From Urbifossiella limnaea (GTDB lineage: Bacteria; Planctomycetota; Planctomycetia; Gemmatales; Gemmataceae), in contig NZ_CP036273.1 of NCBI RefSeq assembly GCF_007747215.1, positions 3,022,322 through 3,086,321 on the forward strand: a stretch of DNA of 64,000 nucleotides, given 5' to 3'. The notes under the pieces were generated by a model. It was not told the origin of the DNA. It ran no database searches and saw only the letters and a list, made by a program, of their open reading frames with translations. Both the position numbers and the translations under genes were made by a program. Below, one piece after another: positions 16,670 to 24,320 of this stretch. Within the stretch, counting starts at the first letter, position 1. Each line of letters begins with the position of its first letter.

Positions 16670-17374
16670 ATGACCGAGTCCGATTGGGCCACCTCGACCG
16701 ACCCCCTTGCGATGCTCTCGTTCCTCCGGGACCGCGGGCCGGTGAGCGAGCGGAAGTTGCGGCTGTTCGCCGTCTCGTGCTGCCGCCTCATCTGGCCGCT
16801 CATCGACGACGCGACGAGCCGACGGGCAGTCGAGGTCGCGGAGCGGTTCGCGGACGGCCTCGCCACCGACCGGGACCTCATCGTCTTCTCCCGCGGCAGG
16901 TACTTCGAGGCCAAGACGCTGTCGAACACCTTGTCGAGCGCGACCGCAGCGGCTGGGTGGGCAGTCTCGTCGCCGTTCGACGTTCGAGAAGTGGAGTTGA
17001 GTGCACGGCACGCCCAAGACGCTTCGTACTTCAACGCCTCGACCACGACCGACTACGAGAACGAGGCAGGTGCCATCGAGCGAATGCTCAACGGTGCTAA
17101 AGAAGCCGCCAGACGCGAGCAGTGCGACGCACTGCGCGACATCTTCGGCAACCCCTTCCACCCCGTCGTCTTCTCCCCCGAGTGGCGCACCGAGGCCGTC
17201 GTGGCCCTGGCCCGCGGCATCTACGAGGAGCGGGCGTGGGACAGGATGCCCGTCCTGGCGGACGCTCTTGAGGACGCAGGTTGCGACTGCATCGAGTTGC
17301 TGGAGTACTGCCGGGGGCCGAACACTCACGTTCGAGGCTGCTGGCTGGTAGACTTGGTGCTGGGCAAGACCTGA
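16670..17374 (+). CDS. Conserved Gemmataceae hypothetical protein (RKLRLFA/LADALEDAG family)
   Basis: 234 residues. The N-terminal motif SERKLRLFAVSCCRLIW, the middle RRAVEVAERFADG and the C-terminal VLADALEDAGCDCIELLEYCRG followed by VRGCWLVDLVLGK are hallmarks of a large paralogous family in Gemmata relatives whose function is unknown. Its C-terminal module (WRTEAVV...VLADALEDAGC) recurs in the protein at 32245-33096. The ATG follows TGAGCAGGGGG closely, and its own TGA stop is the first part of the next TGAGCAGGAGAGC motif. Confidence 0.75.
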   Translation: MTESDWATSTDPLAMLSFLRDRGPVSERKLRLFAVSCCRLIWPLIDDATSRRAVEVAERFADGLATDRDLIVFSRGRYFEAKTLSNTLSSATAAAGWAVSSPFDVREVELSARHAQDASYFNASTTTDYENEAGAIERMLNGAKEAARREQCDALRDIFGNPFHPVVFSPEWRTEAVVALARGIYEERAWDRMPVLADALEDAGCDCIELLEYCRGPNTHVRGCWLVDLVLGKT

Positions 17375-17402
17375 GCAGGAGAGCACCACTCGGAGACCGA
17401 CC

Positions 17403-17972
17403 ATGACGCCTCGCCTGCTCACCGTCGCCTTCCTCGCCGCCGCGTGCCCGGTCGCCGCCGCCCCCATCCCCGAGGCCGCAAAGGAGCAGCCCCTCTACTT
17501 CCCGACAACGGTCGGGGCGAAGTGGGTGTACGAGCGCGCGGGCGTGGAGCAGGAGCCGGTCCGGGTCGTGTCAGTTGAGAAGTCGGGTAAAGAGGTGGTC
17601 GTAAGTCGGGCCGGGGCCGACGGAACCGCGTGGCGGTATGCGAAGGTGTTCGTGTCGCCTGCCGGGCTGCGGGAGAGTCGGTTGACACCAACGGGTAAGT
17701 CGGAGGTGGTGTGGGTGCTGAAGCTGCCGCTGAAGGCTGGAGAGTCGTGGGCCGTTGGCGAAATGAAGAGGACGGTACACGGGCCGGAGGCGGTGGACGT
17801 GCCGGCAGGTCGGTTCCAGGCCGTAAAGGTCGTCGACGAGCACGATAGCGGGGCACAACTGGTGGCGTGGTACGCGCCGGGTGTCGGACGGGTGAAGCAG
17901 GCGTCGGTCTCCCCGAAGGGGAAGGAGACTGTCACCCTGTTGCTGAAGTCGTTCACCCCGGGCCGGCCCTAG
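17403..17972 (+). CDS. Secreted paralog 1 of 3 (YFPTTVGAKWVY family)
   Basis: 189 residues. A signal peptide (MTPRLLTVAFLAAACPVAAA) precedes the mature domain, which starts with PLYFPTTVGAKWVYERAG. Later conserved parts are WVLKLPLKAGESW, VDVPAGRFQAVKV and AWYAPGVGRVKQ, ending in LLLKSFTPGR. The same order occurs in the next two genes, so this is a tandem triplication. The cysteine at residue 15 falls inside the signal rather than at a clear lipobox. Probably a periplasmic or surface beta-sandwich protein; ligand unknown. Confidence 0.75.
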   Translation: MTPRLLTVAFLAAACPVAAAPIPEAAKEQPLYFPTTVGAKWVYERAGVEQEPVRVVSVEKSGKEVVVSRAGADGTAWRYAKVFVSPAGLRESRLTPTGKSEVVWVLKLPLKAGESWAVGEMKRTVHGPEAVDVPAGRFQAVKVVDEHDSGAQLVAWYAPGVGRVKQASVSPKGKETVTLLLKSFTPGRP

Positions 17973-18059
17973 CCGCATCAGCAGGAAGGCCTTCCAGACT
18001 TCCCGCCTCGGCGCCGCCGCCCGGACCGGGTACGCTGCGGCGACCCGTGGAGGCCCAGG

Positions 18060-18695
18060 ATGATGCGCCTGCTCGCCGCTCTCGCCGTCGGTCTCGTTCT
18101 GGTGACCGCTGACGCCCCGGCTGCTCCTGTCGCCCCGCCGCCGCGGGAGGTCGCACACTACTTCCCGACGACGGTAGGGGCGAGGTGGGTCTATGTGCTG
18201 AGCAGAGAGGGCGAGCGGGACATCGAATCCGAGTTGGAGGTGACCGCCGTCCGGAACCGGCGAGACGGGGCCAGGGCAGTGACGACCTACCACAAGTACG
18301 GGGCGGGGTACGTCCCATACCAGATGCTGAACGTGTCCGCGCGGGGCGTCGGGGTGGTCGCGGCCATCGGTGGCGACTTCGGGGAACCGTTCTGGCTGCT
18401 CCGGACGCCCGCCGAGGCCGGGAAGAAGTGGGACGTGGTCCTCGACATCGTCGGGGTCGGCGTCGTGCGGACGGCGAAGGCGACGGCCCACGGCCCCGAG
18501 TGGGTCGAGGTCCCGGCCGGCAAGTACAGGGCTGTCCGAGTGGAGATGGACCTCACCTTCCGCGACGAGCGCCGCGTGACGACGACGTGGTACGCGGCCG
18601 GAATTGGGATGGTGAAGGAGAAGGTTGAGGAAGTGAATGGCACCACGGTCGAAGTGCTGAAGTCCTTCACCCCCGGCAAGGACGCAACCCCGTGA
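18060..18695 (+). CDS. Secreted paralog 2 of 3 (YFPTTVGARWVY family)
   Basis: 211 residues. A signal peptide (MMRLLAALAVGLVLVTADAPAA) is followed by HYFPTTVGARWVYVLSREG, the family signature. It shares the WLLRTPAEAGKKWD, VEVPAGKYRAVRV and TWYAAGIGMVKE blocks and the ending VLKSFTPGKD with its neighbours. It is longer than copy 1, with an inserted segment around residues 70-100. Its stop overlaps the GTG of copy 3. Confidence 0.75.
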   Translation: MMRLLAALAVGLVLVTADAPAAPVAPPPREVAHYFPTTVGARWVYVLSREGERDIESELEVTAVRNRRDGARAVTTYHKYGAGYVPYQMLNVSARGVGVVAAIGGDFGEPFWLLRTPAEAGKKWDVVLDIVGVGVVRTAKATAHGPEWVEVPAGKYRAVRVEMDLTFRDERRVTTTWYAAGIGMVKEKVEEVNGTTVEVLKSFTPGKDATP

Positions 18696-19276
18696 CCAAG
18701 CTCACCCTCCCCCTCCTGCTCATCTTCTTCACGGCGCTAGCCGCGGCGGCGCCCATCCCGGACGCGGCGAAGGCGACGGTGCTGTACTTCCCGACGAAGG
18801 TCGGGGCGAAGTGGACGTACACCCACAGCTACAAGAACCTACCGGAACACGAGACGGTCGATGGCGTGGTCGCCGTCGAGGAGGGGGCCGAAGGGACCAA
18901 GGTCGTCACCATCGGCCGACTCGCAGCAAAGGGTGGCCTCGGCCCGAACTGGCGGATGGTGGTTTCCAGCCGAGGGCTCTTCTGGAGCGAGAATCTGGCC
19001 AACGGGGGGCGACCCGACGACTCGGTGTGCGCCCTGAAACTCCCTCACCGGGATGGGCAGACCTGGATGCCCGGAGGACCGGACGCACGGGCGACGGCGT
19101 GGGGCCCGGTGCGGGTCACGGTCCCCGCCGGGGAGTTCAGCTGCATCCAGGTCGTGTCCCGGTGGCAACTTCTGCCGCCCGCGACCGAGTGGTATGCCCC
19201 AGGCGTCGGCCTCGTGAAGCGGCAGTCCCCCGACGCACTTGCCGTCCTGAAGTCCTTCGCCCCGGCGAAAGATTGA
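18692..19276 (+). CDS. Secreted paralog 3 of 3 (YFPTKVGAKWTY family)
   Basis: 194 residues from a GTG that overlaps the previous TGA by four bases. Signal peptide MTKLTLPLLLIFFTALAAAA, then LYFPTKVGAKWTYTHSY, LKLPHRDGQTW, VTVPAGEFSCIQV and EWYAPGVGLVKR, ending VLKSFAPAKD. It follows the same plan as copies 1 and 2, so all three arose by duplication and have since diverged. They are probably co-expressed and may assemble together or offer alternative surface forms. Confidence 0.75.
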   Translation: MTKLTLPLLLIFFTALAAAAPIPDAAKATVLYFPTKVGAKWTYTHSYKNLPEHETVDGVVAVEEGAEGTKVVTIGRLAAKGGLGPNWRMVVSSRGLFWSENLANGGRPDDSVCALKLPHRDGQTWMPGGPDARATAWGPVRVTVPAGEFSCIQVVSRWQLLPPATEWYAPGVGLVKRQSPDALAVLKSFAPAKD

Positions 19277-19306
19277 CCCGCGGGTCCGCGGGAAGGGGAA
19301 GAACGA

Positions 19307-19336
19307 CGAGGCCCGCAGCACTCGCCGCGGGCCTCG
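19307..19336. terminator. Hairpin between convergent genes
   Basis: CGAGGCCCGC (19307-19316) pairs perfectly with GCGGGCCTCG (19327-19336) around a 10-base loop. It lies between the stop of the third secreted paralog and the stop of the convergent DJ-1/PfpI gene, as expected for a shared terminator. No T-tract follows, so it may work poorly as an intrinsic terminator. Confidence 0.5.
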
Positions 19337-19369
19337 GTGGATGAGCAGGGAGGTGTGCCGGCGGGCCGC

Positions 19370-20086
19370 TCAGGCACCCGCCTTCAGCTTCTTGACCACC
19401 GCCTCGCCCACCCCCGCCGCGCTCGCCGGATTCTGTCCCGTGATGAGCAGGCCGTCCTCGACGACGTAGCTCTTGAAGGGCACGCTCGACTTGTCGTAGT
19501 CGGCCCCCCGCTTCTTGAGCTCCTCCTCCAAGTTGTACGGCACCGCATCTTCACGCTTCGCCAGTCCCTCCTCCGTCCACGAGAACCCGGTCAGCTTCTT
19601 GCCGCGGACAAGGTAGTCGCCACCGCTCAGCTTCATCTCCAGCAGTCCGGCGGGGCCGTGGCAGACGGCCGACACGACCTTGCCGGCCTCGAACAGCCGG
19701 GTCGTCAACTCGGCCAAGGCAGCGCTCTTCGGGAAGTCGAAGCAGACCCCGTGGCCCCCGGTCATGTAGATGGCGTCGTAGTCCGTCGGGTCGGCGCCCC
19801 GGACCTTCATCGTGTTCACGAGCCGGTCCATGAACGCCCGGTCGGCGTAGTGCTCGTGGACCTTCCCTGGGAGCCCGACGGCGTGGCCCATCTCCTGCAA
19901 CATCAGGCTCTCGGGGTCGATGGGGACGTAGCCCCCCGCCGGGCTGGCGATGTCCACCCGGTAGCCGGCTTCCTCCACCACGTCGAGGAAGTGGGTCAGC
20001 TCCCCGAGCCACAGCCCGGTCCGGTAGCCGACCTTCTCGTACTCCCCGACGTTGGTGACGACTGCCAGGATGCGGTTCGTCGGCAT
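19370..20086 (-). CDS. DJ-1/PfpI family protein (Hsp31/glyoxalase III-like)
   Basis: 238 residues. The fold is clear: RILAVVTNVGEY, GYRVDIASPAGGYVPIDPES, DYDAIYMTGGHGVCFDFP, and the nucleophile elbow VSAVCHGPAGLLE with its catalytic Cys. The size and insertions match the Hsp31-like branch, whose members act as glyoxalase III (methylglyoxal to lactate) or as holding chaperones. An acidic residue early in the chain (EYEK) could assist the Cys. The methionine at 20086 starts a typical N-terminus; the 21 residues in front of it in the open frame are unlike the family. It is an ordinary metabolic gene among hypothetical cargo. Confidence 0.88.
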   Translation of the reverse strand: MPTNRILAVVTNVGEYEKVGYRTGLWLGELTHFLDVVEEAGYRVDIASPAGGYVPIDPESLMLQEMGHAVGLPGKVHEHYADRAFMDRLVNTMKVRGADPTDYDAIYMTGGHGVCFDFPKSAALAELTTRLFEAGKVVSAVCHGPAGLLEMKLSGGDYLVRGKKLTGFSWTEEGLAKREDAVPYNLEEELKKRGADYDKSSVPFKSYVVEDGLLITGQNPASAAGVGEAVVKKLKAGA

Positions 20087-20148
20087 GAGAGCCCTCCACG
20101 GTGTGGTGTGAGAGGCTGTGGCAAGTTTCGGGCCAGTTCGAGCGCTCA

Positions 20149-20736
20149 CTACGGGGCGAGCGTGGGGTCCCCCAGTATCTCAGCAACGGCCCGCTGCACC
20201 CGCCGCTTCCGGTCCGCCGAGACGGGGACTCCCGCTAGCATCATCAAGTAGAACGGGCGCAAGTCGAGAGGCAGCTGCTGGTCGATGAGCAGGGAGAGCT
20301 CGGAGCCGATGGCCTCGGGCTCGACCGACGACGGGGTCGTCATCCCCAGGATGGGCTCGATGCCGAGCGGCCTTGCGACGTTGGCCTTCGCCTTGTTCCG
20401 CGCCAGCCACTTCGCGTACGGGCGGCAGTGCTCGCCGTCGGCGCAGGGCGTCCCCTCGTGACAGCTTCTGCACGGTGGGTCTCGTCGGCTGACGTGGTCA
20501 CGATAGTAGTTGAGTGCCCGGTTCTTGGCATTGGTCATCAGGAAGCTCTCCAGGCGGCGGTTGGGGTCGTAAGCCGGGATTGCCTCAAGACTCCAGACGA
20601 TTACTTGTTGTGAGAAGTCCTCGGGCGAGCCGACGTGGGTGCCGAACTTGCGGTACAGGACCTTGGCGGCGTGAGCGGTCGCGGCGAGGAACTCGGCCTC
20701 GCTGATAGTCGGAGGCAACGTCACCTCGACGACCAC
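20149..20736 (-). CDS. Sigma-70-like factor with cysteine cluster
   Basis: 195 residues. Residues about 35-85 read as sigma region 2: EDFSQQVIVWSLEAIPAYD, RRLESFLMTNAKNRALNYYRDHV. Directly after comes an insert with four cysteines and a histidine (CRSCHEGTPCADGEHCRPY), likely to bind a metal. A short region-4-like stretch follows (LPLDLRPFYLMMLAGVPVSADRKRRVQRAVAEIL). The cysteine insert is unusual and could make promoter choice respond to redox or metals. The GTG start lies inside the 3' end of the upstream gene (16-base overlap), implying coupled translation. Probably directs RNA polymerase to element promoters. Confidence 0.65.
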   Translation of the reverse strand: MVVEVTLPPTISEAEFLAATAHAAKVLYRKFGTHVGSPEDFSQQVIVWSLEAIPAYDPNRRLESFLMTNAKNRALNYYRDHVSRRDPPCRSCHEGTPCADGEHCRPYAKWLARNKAKANVARPLGIEPILGMTTPSSVEPEAIGSELSLLIDQQLPLDLRPFYLMMLAGVPVSADRKRRVQRAVAEILGDPTLAP

Positions 20737-21026
20737 CGATTGAAGTCCCAGCGGTCAATGTCGTCGGCTGAATCGGTCTCGGCGGACGGGGCCATGTCGT
20801 CCAGCCCGAAGCAGGCTGCGATGCCCTGCTCGACGGCCGACGGGGCCGGGGTCGAGGCCGGGCTGGCCGGTGCTTCAGGGGCAAGCAGGTCGCGCCCCTC
20901 GTGGTTCAGCACGGTCGCCTTCCCGTTGTTCAGGACGACCGACGACAGGCCGTGCAGGATGCGGCCACCGACGCTCCCGCCGGTGAACTGCTTCGTTGCC
21001 GTGTCGTAGATGAGATGCAGCTTCAT
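20721..21026 (-). CDS. Hypothetical protein upstream of the sigma factor
   Basis: 101 residues starting MKLHLIYDTATKQFTGGSVG, with a beta-rich first half and an Ala/Pro-rich second half ending DDIDRWDFNRWSSR. The ATG has a strong GAGGAG ribosome site. Its 3' end overlaps the sigma-factor start by 16 bases, so it may be co-regulated with that factor or even modulate it. No family recognised. Confidence 0.65.
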   Translation of the reverse strand: MKLHLIYDTATKQFTGGSVGGRILHGLSSVVLNNGKATVLNHEGRDLLAPEAPASPASTPAPSAVEQGIAACFGLDDMAPSAETDSADDIDRWDFNRWSSR

Positions 21027-21131
21027 GTTCTCCTCGTGGGTGGATGCCGCCGGCCGGGCCGACGACATTTCTTGAATCTTCTGTCTCAGCGCGCTCGTTG
21101 TGTCACCGCCGGCTTCTGGCGCCCACGGCGC

Positions 21132-21644
21132 TCACTCGACGTGCTTCCAGGCCTGTCGCGCTAGCACCTTGTCGACCGACCGGACGGAGACACCGAACGC
21201 CGCCGCGAGGGCGACCGAGGTCTCACCGGCTCGCCCCTGCGCTCGCATCGCGCGCACCCGGTCGTCCGTCAGCTTCGCGGCCGGGTTGCGCTCGCCCTTC
21301 ATGTGGTCGAAGGGGACCAAGCGCATCTGGTGCGCGAGGCGGACGTTTTGACCGATGGTCAGCCAGACCAAGTTCTGGGGCCGGTTGTCGTCCTTCACCG
21401 CGTTGATGTGGTGGCAGACGTAGCGTGACGGGGGCGGACCGAGGAAGGCGAGGGCAACCAGCCGATGCACGGCGGCGCTCCTGCGTCCCCGCTCGCCGCG
21501 GACGTTGACCTGCTTGTACCCCTTGTGGGTCGTGGTGCCGTCGAGGATGTGGTTCCGCCGGGTGTTCCGGATGCGGCCGAACGAACTCGCCTCGTAGCCT
21601 GGGAAGCCCGGGATGGACTTCCACTCCTCTTCGTTGCTCGTCAT
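21132..21644 (-). CDS. NUMOD4/HNH endonuclease
   Basis: 170 residues. It starts with a NUMOD4 motif (EEWKSIPGFPGYEASSFGRI), continues with the HNH_3-type core AVHRLVALAFLG, YVCHHINAVKDDNRPQNLVWLT, and ends with a helix-turn-helix-like segment (ETSVALAAAFGVSVRSVDKV). This layout is typical of free-standing homing-type endonucleases found in phages and mobile elements. The start at 21644 is set by GGAGGT seven bases upstream. It may promote its own spread or nick competing DNA. Confidence 0.85.
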   Translation of the reverse strand: MTSNEEEWKSIPGFPGYEASSFGRIRNTRRNHILDGTTTHKGYKQVNVRGERGRRSAAVHRLVALAFLGPPPSRYVCHHINAVKDDNRPQNLVWLTIGQNVRLAHQMRLVPFDHMKGERNPAAKLTDDRVRAMRAQGRAGETSVALAAAFGVSVRSVDKVLARQAWKHVE

Positions 21645-21860
21645 GGTGTTGACCTCCATCAGGGAACTACCCCGGGTGGCCCGCTCGACTTCTCATTTGG
21701 TTTGGCGGCTTTCCGCAACTGATGTGCTTGCAGGAGGAAGGGGAAACCGGGTCAATGGACGACTGCGTACTGCCAAATCGGGAGCCGCCTTGAGGGTGCG
21801 GAACGAGCACCTTCGGCGGGCGTCTCAGCAGAACCTGGATGGTGAGCAGGGGAGGCCGCT

Positions 21861-22454
21861 GTGGAGTGGCAGCAGACCATCGCCGGCCTCCTACTGGCCC
21901 TCGGCAGCTGGGTGTCCCTGCTGAACTGGGTCGTGCTCCTCGTGTCCTGGCGCACCGGCAAGTTCCACTCGGCCATCCCCTTCGTCGGCGGGTTCTGCCT
22001 CGGTGTCGGCGCCCTACTGCTCCCACCGCTCCGGCCGTACGCCTGGGCGGCGGTCCTCCTCGACTGGGGGACCATCGTGGTCGTCCTGTCCCTCCCGAGC
22101 GTCGTGCAGGAGTTGTGGGAGACCAGCTGGTTCAACTTGGTGGAGGAGTGCGTTGGGGTGCGGGGCCGGACGACCGTCCGGTTGCGTCTCTTCCGCCGTG
22201 GGGTCGTCGTCATCAACTGGGACATCGCCCGACCGAAGGGCGAGCACGGGCTGGTCGGCATGGGCCAACTCGGCCGCTGGGAGCAGGGCGAAGACCGACT
22301 CACACTGCGGCTGGGTGACGACGAGGCCGTCCTCGTGCCGCTGGACGGCCCCCCGGGGTGGCGACCGTCGGTCTGGTTCGGGTTCTGTCGGAACTCGGAG
22401 GACCTGTATGGCGACGGGCTGGAGCTCCGGCGACGGTATCCGACTGCGACCTGA
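21861..22454 (+). CDS. Hypothetical membrane protein
   Basis: 197 residues from a GTG preceded by GGGGAGG. Three hydrophobic segments occupy the first 90 residues (TIAGLLLALGSWVSLLNWVVLLV, PFVGGFCLGVGALLLPP, WAAVLLDWGTIVVVLSL). A soluble domain of about 100 residues follows, with LRLFRRGVVVINWDI and GEDRLTLRLGDDEAVLVPL. Function unknown. A TGAGCAGGGGAGG motif supplies its ribosome site. Confidence 0.65.
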   Translation: MEWQQTIAGLLLALGSWVSLLNWVVLLVSWRTGKFHSAIPFVGGFCLGVGALLLPPLRPYAWAAVLLDWGTIVVVLSLPSVVQELWETSWFNLVEECVGVRGRTTVRLRLFRRGVVVINWDIARPKGEHGLVGMGQLGRWEQGEDRLTLRLGDDEAVLVPLDGPPGWRPSVWFGFCRNSEDLYGDGLELRRRYPTAT

Positions 22455-22469
22455 ACTCGGCCGTCCTCG

Positions 22470-22850
22470 TCAGGCGTCGCTCACGTCGAGCGACCCCCCA
22501 TCGACCACGAACTCCAGCAGCCGCTTCAGGAGCCGCGCCTGGGCGGGCTGGGCGAAGAAATCCCGCAGCTGCCCTTCGGCTGAGATGCCGCTCGACCCGC
22601 GGGGGCCGGCTACAATCTTGGCCTTCCTGCTCATGGCCTCCTTCAAGGCACGCGCGAACTCGACCGTGTGCGACGGCATGAACGACCCGCGTGGAGCGCG
22701 AAACCCGGTCGTCTCAGCGAGGGCGACGGCCTTCCGGAAGCTGACCGCCGGCAGCACAAGCATCTTACCTGGCTTGTCTTCGTCGAACTCGGCCTCGGAG
22801 CTCACGAACCGAGTGGTGTTCAAGGTCAAACGGACCTTCTTCAGCTGCAT
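22470..22850 (-). CDS. Hypothetical protein
   Basis: 126 residues starting MQLKKVRLTLNTTRFVSSEA. The first half is beta-rich, the second half helical (VEFARALKEAMSRKAKIV, ARLLKRLLEFVVDGG). GAGG lies five bases before the ATG. No family recognised. It converges with the membrane-protein gene upstream on the plus strand. Confidence 0.6.
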   Translation of the reverse strand: MQLKKVRLTLNTTRFVSSEAEFDEDKPGKMLVLPAVSFRKAVALAETTGFRAPRGSFMPSHTVEFARALKEAMSRKAKIVAGPRGSSGISAEGQLRDFFAQPAQARLLKRLLEFVVDGGSLDVSDA

Positions 22851-23060
22851 GGAACCTCGTGGGGTGTGTTGGCGCCCCGCGGCCAAGCACCAGGAAAGTT
22901 GTCCGAGACCTGACCCGACCTCGGGGGCGCGTCAGTCAATACACCGCGGTACTCCAAGAGCCTCGAAGAATCTCGGGACGCCCGACCCACCAAACCCTCG
23001 TGGTGGGACCGGCCCGGTGTATTTACCCAGTGGGAACCCTGAATCCGAGTAGAGGAGTCG

Positions 23061-23246
23061 ATGAAGAAGTACGCGGTAGCGCTGGACCCGGTCGCCGTAG
23101 GGCGGATGCGAGAGGAGTCTCGAAAAATCGCAGCCAGGGAGAACCGGGATGTGTCCTGGGTCAGCCTGCTGCGGGGGTTGATGACGGACTACTTGGCGGG
23201 CCGACAGAACGTCGTCGTGCCGGCCCCGACCGGGAGCGGCCGGTGA
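23061..23246 (+). CDS. Small ribbon-helix-helix-like protein
   Basis: 61 residues beginning MKKYAVALDPVAVGRMREES and continuing into a helix (DVSWVSLLRGLMTDYLAG). A short N-terminal strand followed by two helices is the layout of ribbon-helix-helix antitoxins. The ATG has GAGGAG four bases upstream. Its TGA overlaps the GTG of the next gene (GTGA), as in toxin-antitoxin pairs. The link to that class is only by size and layout. Confidence 0.55.
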   Translation: MKKYAVALDPVAVGRMREESRKIAARENRDVSWVSLLRGLMTDYLAGRQNVVVPAPTGSGR

Positions 23247-23542
23247 GCCAGTACAGCATCACTCTCTCGCCGAATGCCTGGGAGCATCGGCCGAAGGCGT
23301 TCAAGATGCAGGAGAAGGACTGGCAGACTGCCGCGGAGGTTGTGCGGCGGCGGGGTTATAGCCCTTCCGCGTTCGCCGGGCTCGACCGCCGCAGCACGAA
23401 GCTGTTCGGGGAACTGCTCGGGCAGGCTCTTGAGCAGGGAACCGTGCCGAGGGGGACTCACGACATGCTGGGCCGGCTACACACGTTCCTGGCGGGCGCC
23501 GGCGCCGGCGGGTTCGTGATTACGCGGGGCTGGGCGTGGTGA
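23243..23542 (+). CDS. Hypothetical protein coupled to the RHH-like gene
   Basis: 99 residues from a GTG overlapping the stop of the preceding small gene. It begins MSQYSITLSPNAWEHRPKAF, has a helical middle (STKLFGELLGQALEQG) and ends in a hydrophobic GGFVITRGWAW. It may be the toxin-like partner of a two-gene module, but no toxin fold was recognised. Confidence 0.5.
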   Translation: MSQYSITLSPNAWEHRPKAFKMQEKDWQTAAEVVRRRGYSPSAFAGLDRRSTKLFGELLGQALEQGTVPRGTHDMLGRLHTFLAGAGAGGFVITRGWAW

Positions 23543-23566
23543 CGGCCGGCGGGTTACCCTTCCTAC

Positions 23567-23806
23567 TCATTCGACCATCGACCAGTGGTCGTCCCCGCTC
23601 TCGTCGTAAGACCGCCGTTCCACACCGCCGGTCCGGCACCTGAAGTAGGCCAGCTGCCGGACGGCGGTCCCGTCACGGGTGACGACCCAGAAGTACGAGT
23701 ACCCGCCCTCGGCCTGTCCGTCGTCTGACCAGACTTCGACGGCGGGATGAACCTCGACCAACTGATTGAACGCGACGGTGGCCCGCACCGCCTCCTCGGC
23801 TGACAT
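23567..23806 (-). CDS. Small hypothetical protein
   Basis: 79 residues with the pattern EEAVRATVAFNQLVEVHPAV, WSDDGQAEGGYSYFWVVTRDG, then RQLAYFRCRTG. A helix followed by beta strands with aromatic residues recalls small NTF2-like or immunity-type folds, but this is a guess. It ends a minus-strand run of three or four genes. Confidence 0.55.
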   Translation of the reverse strand: MSAEEAVRATVAFNQLVEVHPAVEVWSDDGQAEGGYSYFWVVTRDGTAVRQLAYFRCRTGGVERRSYDESGDDHWSMVE

Positions 23807-23815
23807 CAGCGTTCC

Positions 23816-24295
23816 TCACTCGCTCGGCGGGTAGAACTCCCGCCCGTCGTCCGGGTGGGTGACGGTGAGCCGGAACCGCAGGTCGCGCACGAACAAGTCC
23901 ACGGCCTTGCCCACCTCCGGGCTCGCCACTGCTCTCGCACAGGCTTGAAAGTACGCTTCGGCCACTTCCCGATGCTCACCCGTGGTCCCAGCCGCTGCCT
24001 CGTAGGCCGGCCGCATCTCCTGGCCCAGTTCGGCCACCGGGGTCCAGGCGGGAAGCTCGTCGGTGTACCAGTACCGACCCCACGCCGCCATCTCCCGCGG
24101 GTCGAGCAGTCTCCCGTCGGCGTCCGCCTCGGCGGCGGTCAAGATGCCCAACTGGAGGATGCCGTTCCACGGGTGGCAGTCGACCGCCAGTCGGACGACC
24201 GGGACGCCCAGGAGGTCGGCTGCGGCCTCGGTGAGGGCGGCGGCGAGGGCCGCGGCGAGCCGGCGGGTCCAGGCGTCGGGGACGGGCGCGTCGAT
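23816..24295 (-). pseudogene. Hypothetical protein gene with a broken or non-standard start
   Basis: The protein-like frame (about 159 residues; IDAPVPDAWTRRLAAAL, VVRLAVDCHPWNGILQLG, LFVRDLRFRLTVTHPDDG) is open up to the preceding stop, but its upstream part contains no ATG, GTG or TTG for 48 codons. A well-placed ATG at 24303, with a GAGAGG ribosome site, is one base out of frame: ATGCGACC then ATCGACGCG. Either one base was lost just after the start codon, or translation begins at ATC (24295), or there is a sequence error. A TTG at 24151 would give a 111-residue short form. The gene follows the preceding one by 25 bases. Confidence 0.5.
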
Positions 24296-24320
24296 GGTCG
24301 CATCCTCTCGGCAGGGCCGG

